The notes below the pieces were generated by a model. The model worked only from the letters and a program-made list of their open reading frames with translations. It searched no databases and was not told the DNA's origin. The translations under genes and the position numbers were made by a program. A stretch of DNA of 64,000 nucleotides. Origin: Photobacterium sp. DA100 (lineage in GTDB: Bacteria; Pseudomonadota; Gammaproteobacteria; Enterobacterales; Vibrionaceae). The stretch lies in assembly GCF_029223585.1 (NCBI RefSeq), contig NZ_CP119423.1:3658001-3722000 (forward strand). Direction: 5' to 3'. Below, one piece after another: positions 55,924-64,000 of this stretch (its first letter is position 1; each line of letters starts with the position of its first letter).

Positions 55924-56358
55924 TTAGAAGTCCAGCATGTTCCAGTTGCCGATATCCGTATTGATACCTTCACCGCCTTCCTGGCCATCAGCCCCCAGGC
56001 TGAAGATATCAACCGCGCCATGCTCACCCGGCATCACGTACTGGTATGGGTTACCCCACGGGTCGTTCGGCAAACGGCGGATGTAGCCACCATCGCGGTA
56101 GTTGCGCGGCTCTGGGCTAGAAGATGGCTTGCTAACCAGTGCCTCGAGACCCTGATCGGTAGTTGGGTACACGCTGTTATCCAGCTTGTACATATCCAGC
56201 GCCTGCTCTAACGCACTGATATCGGTCACGACTTTCTGCTGGTCGGCTTTTTCCTTGTTACCTAATAGGTTAGGTACGACCAAGCTGGCCAACACCCCAA
56301 GGATAACGATCACGACCATGACTTCCAGCAGCGTAAAGCCGCGTTGTTTGCGTTGCAT
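55924..56358 (-). CDS. gspG: Type II secretion major pseudopilin G
   Basis: 144 residues. Prepilin signal QRG/FTLLEVMVVIVILGVLAS, then the conserved C-terminal calcium loop region (DPWGNPYQYVMPGEHG, DIFSLGADG). It builds the pseudopilus piston. Lies 20 bp after gspF. Confidence 0.97.
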   Translation of the reverse strand: MQRKQRGFTLLEVMVVIVILGVLASLVVPNLLGNKEKADQQKVVTDISALEQALDMYKLDNSVYPTTDQGLEALVSKPSSSPEPRNYRDGGYIRRLPNDPWGNPYQYVMPGEHGAVDIFSLGADGQEGGEGINTDIGNWNMLDF

Positions 56359-56378
56359 TAAAAAACCTCCAAAAAAAA

Positions 56379-57599
56379 TTACATTCCGACCATATTGTTC
56401 AAAGCAATGATCGGCATAAGGGTAGCAATAACAATAAACATCACGATGCCAGCCATCGCGACGATCAATAAGGGTTCAAAAATCCCCAGCGCCATATTCA
56501 CCAGCGACTCAAAATCACGGTCCTGGTTATCAGCAGCACGAGTGAGCATCTGCTCCAGCTCACCACTGCGCTCACCACTGGCGATCATGTGCAACATCAT
56601 CGGGGGAAAGAGTTTGGTTTGCTCAAGCGAGACCCGCAGGCTTGAGCCTTCACGGACTTTGTCTGCCGCCTCTCGGATCTGCTGATTGACCCAAGTGTTG
56701 GTCATCACATCCGAGGCCACTTTCATTCCTTCCAGTAGGGGAATGGCACTCGAGGTACAAATAGACAGGGTCCGGGCAAAGCGTGAGGTACTCAGGCCAC
56801 GAGCGACTTTCCCGATCACTGGCAAACGCATAACCCAATGGTCCCACTTCAACCTGAAGTCAGGACGTTTTAGGGCCATCTTAATGAGTATGACCAAAGC
56901 AGCGATCCCTAGCAGGACTGCCAGGCCCCAGTTTTGGACAAAGTCACTGGCGGCCAGCAATACCTCGGTAATGGTCGGCAGTTGCTGTCCCATCTGGACG
57001 AACTGATCGACAATCTTCGGCACTACCGTCGCCAACAAGAAGGCCACCACCGCAATTGCAATGATGGTCAGCATGGTTGGGTAAATCATCGCCTGCATCA
57101 GCTTGCTGCGCATTTTCTGGCGATTCTCGGTGTAGTCTGCCAAGCGGTTCAGCACTGTATCCAGATGACCGGATTTTTCTCCCGCCGCTACCATGGCACG
57201 AAACAGCTGATCGAAAATATGCGGATACTCCGCCATCGAATCCGACAGGGTATAGCCTTCAACCACCCGCGAGCGCACGGCCAACAGCATGTTTTTCAGC
57301 CTCGGCTTTTCGCTCTGCTCCGCCACCGCTTTCAAGCACTCCTCTAGCGGCATCGAGGCCTGTACCAAGGTCGCCAACTGGCGGGTGATCAATGACAGCT
57401 CCGTGGTGCTGATCCCGCGGCGCAGCTGAAAGCCGCCACTGGCTTTTTTCTTCTCGCGCTCGTGGGTTTGCACCACTTCAACCGGAATCATCCCCTGCTC
57501 ACGGAGCTGCTGGCGAACTTGCCGTGCGGTATCGCCTTCGAGGACCCCTTTTTTCTGGCGCCCTTTGGCGTCCAGGGCTTTGTATTCAAACGCCGCCAT
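56379..57599 (-). CDS. gspF: Type II secretion inner-membrane platform protein F
   Basis: 406 residues with two repeated cytoplasmic GspF domains and three membrane segments at about 172-192, 222-242 and 375-397. The signatures RAMVAAGEKSGHLDTVL and MIASGERSGELEQML mark the two repeats. It lies 3 bp after gspE. Confidence 0.96.
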   Translation of the reverse strand: MAAFEYKALDAKGRQKKGVLEGDTARQVRQQLREQGMIPVEVVQTHEREKKKASGGFQLRRGISTTELSLITRQLATLVQASMPLEECLKAVAEQSEKPRLKNMLLAVRSRVVEGYTLSDSMAEYPHIFDQLFRAMVAAGEKSGHLDTVLNRLADYTENRQKMRSKLMQAMIYPTMLTIIAIAVVAFLLATVVPKIVDQFVQMGQQLPTITEVLLAASDFVQNWGLAVLLGIAALVILIKMALKRPDFRLKWDHWVMRLPVIGKVARGLSTSRFARTLSICTSSAIPLLEGMKVASDVMTNTWVNQQIREAADKVREGSSLRVSLEQTKLFPPMMLHMIASGERSGELEQMLTRAADNQDRDFESLVNMALGIFEPLLIVAMAGIVMFIVIATLMPIIALNNMVGM

Positions 57600-57602
57600 C
57601 GG

Positions 57603-59105
57603 TTAACCCTCCTTGGTAACCCGCATCACTTCCTCAAGGGTAGTGATGCCGGCCTTAACTTTCGCCAGACCATCATCACGGATACTTGGGGTATGGGCGC
57701 GAATGGCTTTTTCAATCGCCATCTCACCGGCCTCACCATGGATCAGCTCTTGCACCTGATCATCAATCAGCAGCAGTTCATGAATACCAGTACGGCCACG
57801 GTAGCCTTTGTTATTACATGCATCACAACCTTTGGCATGGTAAAGCGTCAAGCTTTCTTCGGCCGGCATACCGAACAATTTCTTTTGCTCGCTATCGGCT
57901 TCATACGGCTCACGACATGTTGAGCACAGGGTACGGACCAAGCGCTGGGCTAACACCCCCAGCAACGAGGAAGACACCAAGAAAGGCTCGATCCCCATAT
58001 CCCGCAATCGGGTAATCGCCCCCACAGCGGTATTGGTGTGCAACGTTGACATTACCATGTGACCTGTCAACGAGGCCTGCACCGCAATCGACGCAGTCTC
58101 AAGGTCACGGATCTCACCGACCATCACCACATCCGGGTCCTGACGCAAGATAGCACGCAGGCCACGGGCAAATGTCATGTCAACTTTCGGGTTGACCTGG
58201 GTCTGGCCGATACCGTCGATATCAAATTCGATCGGATCTTCAACGGTCAGGATATTGCGCTCCTTACCATTGAGCTCCTGCAGGCCGGCATACAGGGTGG
58301 TCGACTTACCCGAACCAGTCGGGCCGGTGACCAGGATAATGCCGTGCGGTCGCTCGATGAGATGGCGGAAGTTGGCATGGTTGGCCTCGGTCATTCCCAA
58401 GCTGTAGAGATCCAACCGGGTGGCATTCTTGTCAAGCAGACGCAACACCACCCGCTCTCCGTGGGAGGACGGCATGGTCGACACACGCACATCCACCGCA
58501 CGGCCACCGATACGCAACGAGATACGGCCATCCTGCGGGACCCGCTTCTCGGCGATATCCAGCCTTGCCATCACCTTGATACGCGATACCAGCAGTGGTG
58601 ACAGTTTGCGGCTCGGTTGCAACACCTCTCGCAGCACACCATCAACCCGGAAACGAATCGAAAGCACTTTCTCGAACGTCTCAATATGGATATCCGACGC
58701 GGCCTCTTTGATCGCTTCAGCCAACATGGCATTGATCAATTTGATGATGGGCGCGTCATCTTCCGACTCCAGCAAGTCTTCGGTTTCCGGCAGCTCTTCG
58801 GCCAAGGAGAAGAAGTCGTCACTGTCCGAGCCCAAATCTTCCATCAACTGGCGGGCCTCTGACGAGTCACGCTGGTAGGCTTCGGTCAGCTTGAGTTCGA
58901 ACGCCTTGTCTTCCAATTCTTGAGGGACAAAACTGCCACCGGCAACCCGGCGGATTTCCGCCAGTACCGCACCCGACAGCTGGCCGCTGTAATACAGGGC
59001 GACGCCCTGATCCAATGCCTCAAGCACCACCCGGTGGCGCTTGGCAAAAGAGAATGGCAGCCGGAACAGCGGCTGCTTATCCGGTTCCTGGCTTACATCA
59101 TGCAT
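57603..59105 (-). CDS. gspE: Type II secretion ATPase E
   Basis: 500 residues (V. cholerae EpsE 503). It is the hexameric ATPase that drives pseudopilus assembly. The Walker A is [10 protein letters not shown] (about 263-272), the Asp and His boxes follow, and the Walker B is [13 protein letters not shown]. The C-terminal zinc-binding domain has four Cys in two CxxC pairs (CSTC and CDAC) about 30 residues apart. It overlaps the gspD stop by 1 bp. Confidence 0.97.
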   Translation of the reverse strand: MHDVSQEPDKQPLFRLPFSFAKRHRVVLEALDQGVALYYSGQLSGAVLAEIRRVAGGSFVPQELEDKAFELKLTEAYQRDSSEARQLMEDLGSDSDDFFSLAEELPETEDLLESEDDAPIIKLINAMLAEAIKEAASDIHIETFEKVLSIRFRVDGVLREVLQPSRKLSPLLVSRIKVMARLDIAEKRVPQDGRISLRIGGRAVDVRVSTMPSSHGERVVLRLLDKNATRLDLYSLGMTEANHANFRHLIERPHGIILVTGPTGSGKSTTLYAGLQELNGKERNILTVEDPIEFDIDGIGQTQVNPKVDMTFARGLRAILRQDPDVVMVGEIRDLETASIAVQASLTGHMVMSTLHTNTAVGAITRLRDMGIEPFLVSSSLLGVLAQRLVRTLCSTCREPYEADSEQKKLFGMPAEESLTLYHAKGCDACNNKGYRGRTGIHELLLIDDQVQELIHGEAGEMAIEKAIRAHTPSIRDDGLAKVKAGITTLEEVMRVTKEG

Positions 59106-61126
59106 TACTGATCACCCTCTAGCTGGGCTACAAAGGCACGCACCTCTGGTGGCAACGAGATATCCTCGCCATATTTCGGCAATACCGGGATAGCGGTTTC
59201 CGGCATCAAGCGCAGCCCCTTATCCGCTTTGTATAATTGCTCTGCACGGATGTAGTTGTACTTGCGCTGGGTGATCCCATCGGCTGTCACCCCGTCGCGA
59301 ATAATGGTCGGCTTGATAAACACCATCAGGTTGGTCTTACCCGTGGTGGTGTTGGTGGATTTGAACAGGTGGCCGAGAACCGGAATATCCCCCAGGATCG
59401 GGATCTTCTGCTCACTCTCGTTGGTCTGCTCTTGGATCAGCCCACCAAGTGCCAGCATCTGACCGTCTTGAACCAACACACTGGTAGTCAGTTGGCGCTT
59501 GGAGAAACGAACATCGACCGCCCCATCAGCCCCCAGTACGTTGGAGACTTCCTGCTCGATTTTCAGCTGAACCGAGTCCCCTTCGTTGATCTGCGGGGTA
59601 ACGTTCAGCTTGATACCCACTTCCTTACGCTCAACGGTCTGGAATGGGTTATCATTGTTCGAGCTCGACGTCGAGCCGGTCACCACCGGGACTTCCTCAC
59701 CGACGATGAACGAGGCCTCGCCATTATCCATAACGGTAATACTCGGCGATGACAGGATATTGGAGTTACGATCCGAGGCAACGGCATTGACCAGCATGGT
59801 CCAGTCGCCCATCACGATCCCCAGCGCAGCGCCGTTTACCCCGCCCAGCACCGAAGCCAAGGTACTGAAGTCACCGTCTTCGGTAATAGTACGGGTCTCT
59901 TCCTGGCCGGTATTCGGGTTAATGAAGGTTTCCGTTCGCGTCGATTCTTGGGCTTCTTCCAAGCCAATCGCATACTGGGAAATAGGCACGCCCGAGTTAC
60001 CGAACTGGATCACCCCACCGTCGGTGGTTCCCCACTGAACACCAAAGTTCACGCCATCACCTTCGGCCAACTCGACGATCATCGCCTCGATCAGCACCTG
60101 GGCACGGCGGATATCCAGCTGGGCAATGATGTTTTCCAGCGCACGCATGATATCCGGCGGCGCGGTCAAGATCAGCGAGTTGGTATCAACATGGGCCGAT
60201 ATCATCACCTGGGAGTTACTGCCTGCAGTGGCTTTGGCATTACCCTGCTTTTCAGCCTGCAGGTTATCGGATACACCTTTAAGCACATCGACCATCTGTT
60301 CGGCATTGGCATATTTCAGGTACACCACCCGGTTATTACCCGAAGAAGCCATCTCGACATCCAACTGTCGGATCAGGCGACGCAACCGGTCGCGCACCTG
60401 CGGATCACCGGATAACAGAACCGAGTTGGTACGGTCATCCGCGACCAATTTAGGCTGCAGGAATTCAGGTGTCGATTTGGCATCGGCCGTCTTGTTCAGT
60501 GCATCAACGATACGGACCATTTCAGCCGCCGAGGCGTGATACAACTCGACCACATCAATCTCTTTATCACCGGCCCGGTCGACCCGCTCGATGATTTCTG
60601 CCAACCGGTTAACGGTCGCAGCACGGCCGGTGATCATAATGATATTGGCCGGATCATAGTGCACCACGTTACCGGCACCGGCATTGTCATTGAGCTGGCG
60701 CAGCAATGGCGACAATTCACGGACCGAGACATTGCGAACCGCGATCACGCGAGTGACCACCTCATCACCCCTGATGTTGGTATCATCACCCACTACTGGG
60801 ATAGCCGAAATCTTGGCGTCCTTGTCTCGGACCACCTTGAGCACACCGTTGTCCATTTCAACCACGGCAAAGCCATAGACTTCGAGCACATTCAGGAAAA
60901 ACTGGTAGTACTGCTCGTCGTTGAGCAGATCATAACTGCGGACATTGACCTGACCACGCACCGCCGGATCCACGATGATGGTTTTCTGCAGGTTACGCCC
61001 GACGATGTTAATAAATTCCTGAATGTCTGTTCCTTTGAAGCTGGCACTAAACTCACTCGCCAGTGCAGAACTGCACATCAAGCTGCCTAATAACCAGAGG
61101 GCGCTTTTACCCATCCATTTTTTCAC
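59105..61126 (-). CDS. gspD: Type II secretion secretin D
   Basis: 673 residues. It forms the outer-membrane secretin channel. A signal peptide ends near SSALA/SEF (residue 23-24). The N0 domain ([19 protein letters not shown]) is followed by N1-N3 repeats and the secretin core with VPVVTGS and the C-terminal [13 protein letters not shown], then a short S-domain tail. It lies 38 bp after gspC. Confidence 0.97.
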   Translation of the reverse strand: MKKWMGKSALWLLGSLMCSSALASEFSASFKGTDIQEFINIVGRNLQKTIIVDPAVRGQVNVRSYDLLNDEQYYQFFLNVLEVYGFAVVEMDNGVLKVVRDKDAKISAIPVVGDDTNIRGDEVVTRVIAVRNVSVRELSPLLRQLNDNAGAGNVVHYDPANIIMITGRAATVNRLAEIIERVDRAGDKEIDVVELYHASAAEMVRIVDALNKTADAKSTPEFLQPKLVADDRTNSVLLSGDPQVRDRLRRLIRQLDVEMASSGNNRVVYLKYANAEQMVDVLKGVSDNLQAEKQGNAKATAGSNSQVMISAHVDTNSLILTAPPDIMRALENIIAQLDIRRAQVLIEAMIVELAEGDGVNFGVQWGTTDGGVIQFGNSGVPISQYAIGLEEAQESTRTETFINPNTGQEETRTITEDGDFSTLASVLGGVNGAALGIVMGDWTMLVNAVASDRNSNILSSPSITVMDNGEASFIVGEEVPVVTGSTSSSNNDNPFQTVERKEVGIKLNVTPQINEGDSVQLKIEQEVSNVLGADGAVDVRFSKRQLTTSVLVQDGQMLALGGLIQEQTNESEQKIPILGDIPVLGHLFKSTNTTTGKTNLMVFIKPTIIRDGVTADGITQRKYNYIRAEQLYKADKGLRLMPETAIPVLPKYGEDISLPPEVRAFVAQLEGDQ

Positions 61127-61164
61127 AAAAAACTCCTGCGCTATCGCATGTTCGCTTTGGGCTA

Positions 61165-62079
61165 CTACTGCAGCTCAATATAAATATCGTGTAGCTGACC
61201 TTCTCGCTCGACGGTCAAGGTAAAATCGGACGCATCCGACAGTTCGGTCCACAATTTCGCCATCACCGCGGCATCAGTCAGATCATTGCCGTTGAGGCTA
61301 ACGGCCAAGTCATCGGCCTGCAGGCCCACGGCATCAAACAACGCCCGGTCCTTGCCAGGATTGACCCGGTATCCCACCAACTCGCCATCCCGTTTCACTT
61401 GGGACAGGCGAATGTAGCTAAATAAGGTTTGCGGCTTTTCCAGGATTTCCTGCTTGATGCGGCTCAGATCCGAGGCTGGCTCCTGCGCGTCCTCAGGCTC
61501 GGCGTTTCGGGATGGCGCCGGACGAGCGGGTTGCACGGCACGCTGTGAGGCCTTGTTGAAATCGACCCCGTCCAGCATCAAGGTTTCGTCACGGCCACTA
61601 TTACGGATGATCACCCGATCCGGGTAGACCGCCTGCAACGTTGCGCGGGTACCTTCAATGGCCTCATTCAGGCCATAGGTGTTTTGTTTACCTCGGTGGG
61701 TGATCACGGCCAACGCCGTTTGCGGGTTACTGCTGGCCACTAGGCCAACCAGAGTCAGGCTAAGGCGGGTCTGGGGGGCATCCTGTTTCACCGGCTGCTT
61801 GCGCTCGACCACCGGAGCATTTTCCTGAAAACGCCCGAACAGGTTCATATTCAGCACCTTGGCAACTTCTGCACGATCGTTGCCCACACCGGACGATACA
61901 GCCACGGTGGAAGCCTGCCAGCGGGCTGGGGCTTGGGTTGGCTGCAGAGCAAGCCAGACCATCCTGCCAAGTACCCAGGCGAGCATCACAACCAGCACCC
62001 AAGTTAGGAAGCGAGTCAATGAAGAGATTGAGATCTTGCTTTTCGACTGCAAGGTCCCTAACCAATTTGCTGTAACCAT
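61165..62079 (-). CDS. gspC: Type II secretion system protein C
   Basis: 304 residues. The N-terminal membrane segment (about 25-47) is followed by a homology region that binds the secretin N0 domain (LNMNLFGRF, LSLTLVGLVASSN) and a C-terminal PDZ-type domain (VGYRVNPGKDRALFDAVGL). It determines the substrate with GspD. First gene of the eps operon. The upstream 245 bp is divergent with hslR. Confidence 0.95.
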   Translation of the reverse strand: MVTANWLGTLQSKSKISISSLTRFLTWVLVVMLAWVLGRMVWLALQPTQAPARWQASTVAVSSGVGNDRAEVAKVLNMNLFGRFQENAPVVERKQPVKQDAPQTRLSLTLVGLVASSNPQTALAVITHRGKQNTYGLNEAIEGTRATLQAVYPDRVIIRNSGRDETLMLDGVDFNKASQRAVQPARPAPSRNAEPEDAQEPASDLSRIKQEILEKPQTLFSYIRLSQVKRDGELVGYRVNPGKDRALFDAVGLQADDLAVSLNGNDLTDAAVMAKLWTELSDASDFTLTVEREGQLHDIYIELQ

Positions 62080-62363
62080 GAAAAATCCATCATCCTGCGG
62101 AAATAAAAACTAGCGCGTTATACCAAAAGGTAATATCAAAACGTATTACTGCTTTTTGAGCCGTGTGATTCTCTGCCTTAGTTTACCAAAGAGAGCCCAG
62201 AAAGTTTCCACTACTATCAATAGACTATCTTTTTTATGTGACTTATTCCCATTTTACGGTTGAAATCCCGATCCCATATCACCATTTAAAAACTCTCAAT
62301 GCCTGCTGACGCTCTGTCAGCAATGTGGTACTTTTAGCGCCCTTTAGGGTTAAGGAGCATACT
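62080..62363. other. gspC-hslR divergent intergenic region
   Basis: 284 bp between the eps operon and hslR. The two promoters must lie here, but no well-spaced hexamer pair was found. Before hslR a TAAGGAG ribosome site (62351-62357) supports the GTG start. Confidence 0.5.
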
Positions 62364-62774
62364 GTGGGCCAACAAACATCTCATCAAGACAACGTTCAAA
62401 TCCGTCTCGATAAGTGGTTATGGGCGGCACGCTTTTACAAAACCCGTTCTATTGCCCGCACCATGATCGACGGCGGTAAAGTGCAATATAACGGCCAGCG
62501 CTCCAAACCCAGTAAACTGGTTGAAGTCGGTGCTGAGATCCGTTTACGCCAAGGCAATGATGAAAAAACCATTATTATAGAAAAACTCTCAGACACCCGC
62601 CGCGGTGCACCTGAAGCACAAACTCTATATCGGGAAACCGACGAGAGCGTCAAGCGCCGTGAAGAGCATGCCAACATGCGCCGCCTTCATGCCTACGGCA
62701 GCCCGAGTCCCGAGAAGCGCCCTGATAAAAAGCAGCGTCGCGATATAATTAAGTTTAAAAGTCATTCCGACTAA
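62364..62774 (+). CDS. hslR: Heat shock protein 15, ribosome-associated RNA-binding protein
   Basis: 136 residues with an S4-type RNA-binding fold from [18 protein letters not shown] (about 12-29) through [17 protein letters not shown], followed by a basic tail. Hsp15 frees stalled 50S subunits carrying peptidyl-tRNA. The frame opens 13 codons further at 62325, but GTG 62364 has a strong ribosome site 6 bp upstream and the right length. The hslR-hslO pair is conserved. Confidence 0.93.
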   Translation: MGQQTSHQDNVQIRLDKWLWAARFYKTRSIARTMIDGGKVQYNGQRSKPSKLVEVGAEIRLRQGNDEKTIIIEKLSDTRRGAPEAQTLYRETDESVKRREEHANMRRLHAYGSPSPEKRPDKKQRRDIIKFKSHSD

Positions 62775-62869
62775 GGGTATTAGTTCAGTGTAGCGCAGAA
62801 AAGTTTCGTTATGTTGATGTGGAATACCCAATTTTGGTCAATGAGATACCTGCTGGAGAAATCAAGCTA

Positions 62870-63748
62870 ATGACAAAAGATAGTCTATACCGTTACCTGT
62901 TTGACGGTGTATCCGTACGTGGTGAACTGGTTCAGTTGGGCGACACCTACCAACAGATCATTTCCAGCAAGGACTACCCAGCCCCAGTGCAGAGCCTGTT
63001 GGGCGAGCTGCTGGTCGCGACGAGCCTGCTAACAGCCACGCTGAAATTCGAAGGTTCGATCACCGTCCAGCTGCAAGGTGACGGTCCGGTTAAGCTGGCT
63101 GTTATCAACGGCGACAACGACCAAAAACTCCGTGGCGTTGCCCGCTGGGACGGTGAAGTACCAGCCAACGGTACTATCCATGACCTGATGGGCAAGGGCC
63201 ATATGGTGATCACCATTACTCCAACCAAAGGCGAGCGCTACCAAGGCGTAGTTGGCCTGGAAGGCGACAGCCTTGCGGCCTGCCTAGAAGGTTACTTCGA
63301 AAACTCCGAGCAGCTGAAAACTCGTATTTGGCTGCGCACTGGCGAGCATGAAGGCAATGCCAAAGCGGCCGGTATGCTACTGCAGATCCTGCCAGACGGC
63401 CAGGGCCACGAAGATGACTTCGAGCATCTGGAGCAACTGACAGAAACAGTGAAGAACGAAGAGCTGTTCGGTCTGGAGCCGCAAGATGTCCTTTATCGCC
63501 TGTACCACCAGGAGACCGTGAAGGTCTTTGACCCGCAGGAAGTGAGCTTCCAGTGTGGTTGCTCTCGCGAGCGCAGCGCCTCGGCAATCAGCTCTATCGA
63601 ACGGGCCGAAGTCGAGCGTATTGTTGCGGAAGAAGGCAAAGTCTCACTGCACTGCGACTACTGCGGTACAAGCTATGACTTTGATAGTATTGATATTGCC
63701 GCCCTGTTCGAAAAAGCAGCAACCAACAACAGCAACCAGGTGCATTAA
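62870..63748 (+). CDS. hslO: Redox-regulated molecular chaperone Hsp33
   Basis: 292 residues, the same as E. coli. It is a holdase that is activated when oxidised. The zinc-binding C-terminal switch has four Cys in CGC (near residue 231) and CDYC (near residue 264). The N-terminal core starts [12 protein letters not shown] and contains VRGELVQL and [16 protein letters not shown]. The start is ATG 62870 (the open frame begins 17 codons earlier). It ends before a terminator. Confidence 0.97.
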   Translation: MTKDSLYRYLFDGVSVRGELVQLGDTYQQIISSKDYPAPVQSLLGELLVATSLLTATLKFEGSITVQLQGDGPVKLAVINGDNDQKLRGVARWDGEVPANGTIHDLMGKGHMVITITPTKGERYQGVVGLEGDSLAACLEGYFENSEQLKTRIWLRTGEHEGNAKAAGMLLQILPDGQGHEDDFEHLEQLTETVKNEELFGLEPQDVLYRLYHQETVKVFDPQEVSFQCGCSRERSASAISSIERAEVERIVAEEGKVSLHCDYCGTSYDFDSIDIAALFEKAATNNSNQVH

Positions 63749-63782
63749 TTATTCAGCATAATTAAGCCTGAAACTGACTTAC

Positions 63783-63812
63783 AAAAGCCGGACTTTGTCC
63801 GGCTTTTTTTTT
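63783..63812 (+). terminator. Terminator after hslO
   Basis: AAAAGCCGGAC, loop, GTCCGGCTTTTTTTTT is a strong intrinsic terminator on the plus strand, 35 bp after the hslO stop. Confidence 0.92.
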
Positions 63813-64000
63813 ACCTGAAGCACACTTTTTCTGCTCAAGATGTAAGCAAATAACATGCTAACCCTCGCTTTTTTCAGGAAAAATATTAATTTTTAGAGCT
63901 GGCGCAAACACTTCACATCGCGATAAAATTACCACCTACAATAAATTCAAGACTTTTACTCAAGTGTAACTTTTTAGTGGTTAATTTTTGATAAACCTCC
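63813..64000. other. Upstream region of the next gene (cut)
   Basis: A/T-rich, no gene. It probably carries the promoter and leader of the next gene; in related genomes pckA follows hslO. This is a guess because the coding start lies outside the window. Confidence 0.3.

Overview
The window is a chromosomal segment of a gammaproteobacterium of the Vibrionaceae. Evidence is the gene order rpoBC-rplLJAK-nusG-secE-tuf with four tRNAs, the epsC-N type II secretion cluster between hslR and nudE, the fabR/sthA divergent pair, and Vibrio-type 5S rRNA. The 16S variable regions look more like Photobacterium than Vibrio. The genus is an inference from memory of sequence types and was not checked by alignment.

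Region 1 (1-9955, all minus strand) is the core transcription/translation block: the 5' end of rpoC, then rpoB, rplL, rplJ, rplA, rplK, nusG, secE, tuf and the tRNA genes Thr(GGT), Gly(TCC), Tyr(GTA), Thr(TGT). Good sigma70 promoters are visible before the tRNA-tuf operon, rplK and rplJ, and a hairpin attenuator lies between rplL and rpoB. Region 2 (10052-15404) holds coaX, birA and murB on minus, then a GNAT acetyltransferase, pssA and a nicotinamidase-like hydrolase on plus.

Region 3 (15405-39318) is the striking part. Four complete rRNA operons stand head to tail on the minus strand in about 22 kb. In transcription order they are rrn4 (39318-34034, tRNA-Glu spacer), rrn3 (33908-28249, Glu-Lys-Val), rrn2 (28148-22876, Glu) and rrn1 (22776-17262, Ile-Ala, with tRNA-Asp distal to 5S). 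Clear intrinsic terminators follow only rrn4 and rrn1. Downstream of tRNA-Asp lies an array of about five degenerate units, each with a terminator-like hairpin and a copy of the tRNA-Asp 3' end, interrupted by an IS630-family element. The 16S copies differ at a few positions, including compensatory changes in helices.

Region 4 (39319-50655) has a membrane-anchored RRM protein, murI, a Dph6/DUF71-type ATP pyrophosphatase, btuB with its cobalamin riboswitch, trmA, an IS50-like IS4-family element inserted in the shared trmA/yijD terminator, yijD, fabR, sthA, cysQ and nudE. Region 5 (50803-62079) is the complete eps/gsp type II secretion operon C to N on minus. Region 6 is hslR-hslO, the heat-shock pair Hsp15/Hsp33, ending in a terminator and an untranslated stretch.

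Most genes are housekeeping and highly conserved. The less ordinary content is the tandem rrn array and its spacers, the tRNA-derived repeat array, the RRM protein with two membrane segments, the coaX-for-coaA arrangement, and the two insertion sequences that landed in terminator or repeat DNA.
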